From the NCBI GenBank assembly GCA_963621145.1, contig CAVFDI010000090.1, positions 1 through 5,062 on the forward strand: a stretch of 5,062 nucleotides of DNA, written 5' to 3'. The stretch is from W0P28-013 sp963621145. Its GTDB lineage: Bacteria > Bacteroidota > Bacteroidia > Bacteroidales > Paludibacteraceae. Of the stretch, positions 4,662-5,062 are shown piece by piece (position 1 is the first letter of the stretch; every line of letters begins with the position of its first letter). The notes under the pieces were generated by a model. The model was given only the letters and a program-made list of their open reading frames with translations, did no database searches and was not told the DNA's origin. A program made the position numbers and the translations under genes.

Positions 4662-5062
4662 GTAACAAAGCGTATAGCCATAGGCTCGAGAGCAATGCGA
4701 GAGTACATTAAGAACTTGTCGCTCTACGAAAGTGCCGCTTTGCTCGGTAACGAAAAGGCACAACTGGCGGCAGCGGACGAGTACATGGCGCACTTTGCCG
4801 AAAGGGGCATAACAGAGCAAAACCTCTCTATCTTCCGAAAGGTAGCCGATGCCATTCGTGATTTGTTACGCAAGATTGGTTTTGATGTGCTATTGAGCGA
4901 CAGGGACATCGCTCGCCTGCTCCACGAAAGCAAGACCCGACTGACGCAAGATATGTCGTTGGAGGAGATGGTTAAAACAATAACCAACCTCAACGGCATT
5001 GAATCGTTCGACAACCAAGTTAGGTACTGCAAAGATGGGGAGATAGTAGAAACGAGCGATGA
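4662..5062 (+). pseudogene. large polyvalent protein fragment B, continues past the window edge
   Basis: After the stop of fragment A, the family sequence resumes in the +1 frame: VTKRIAIGSRAMREYIKNLS, then AAADEYMAHFAERG (a conserved follow-on to the HExxxH segment in these proteins), then FRKVADAIRDLLRKIGFDVL and LSDRDIARLLHESK. This order (HExxxH helix, ADEYxAHxAE helix, amphipathic 'IRDLLRKxGF' helix, 'SDxDIxxLL') is what I recall for the polyvalent-protein segment. The frame is open to the last base, so the gene continues to the right. Read with one base skipped in GTATAAT (4655-4661), fragments A and B form one protein. ATG 4695 could start fragment B alone but lies inside the conserved region. 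This is either a degraded gene, a sequencing indel or, less likely, a programmed frameshift. Confidence 0.6.

Overview
The window most resembles accessory DNA of a Bacteroidales-type bacterium. Promoter-like sites fit the Bacteroidetes pattern (TTG or TTTG, about 20 nt, then TAnnTTTG), leaders are A-rich with little Shine-Dalgarno, and one gene encodes a 'Fibrobacter succinogenes major paralogous domain' protein of a type common in gut Bacteroidales. Genus cannot be told from the sequence.

Left half (1-2975), all genes on the minus strand. A Fic-family AMP-transferase-like gene (1768-2841) is followed downstream by an AbiE-type pair, abiEi antitoxin/regulator (853-1461) and abiEii nucleotidyltransferase toxin (51-866), overlapping by 14 nt. 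Each unit has its own candidate promoter and ends in the same 46-bp sequence (1-46 and 1681-1726), which holds a perfect 13-bp hairpin. The AbiE pair is therefore a self-contained cassette bracketed by identical direct repeats exactly 1680 bp apart. AbiE is a known phage-defence/toxin-antitoxin system and Fic proteins are often toxins or signalling enzymes, so this reads as a small defence/toxin array.

Middle (2975-3390). A GC-rich block without a convincing gene (about 3062-3199) ends in a strong, probably bidirectional intrinsic terminator (3216-3257). A strong plus-strand -7 box (TATATTTG, 3311-3318) and a leader with a small hairpin follow.

Right half (3388-5062), plus strand. The major-paralogous-domain gene has an intact domain but no usable start codon in its frame. 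Its last third is GC-richer and full of NNC codons, as in C-type-lectin-like proteins diversified by retroelements, but no reverse transcriptase or template repeat lies in the window. A 61-codon helical ORF (4122-4307) follows, then a fragment of a phage/conjugative-element 'large polyvalent protein' with an HExxxH zincin-like motif. That fragment is split by a +1 frameshift near 4655 and runs off the right edge. The right half looks like decaying or rearranged mobile-element DNA. No tRNA, rRNA, CRISPR array or transposase was seen.
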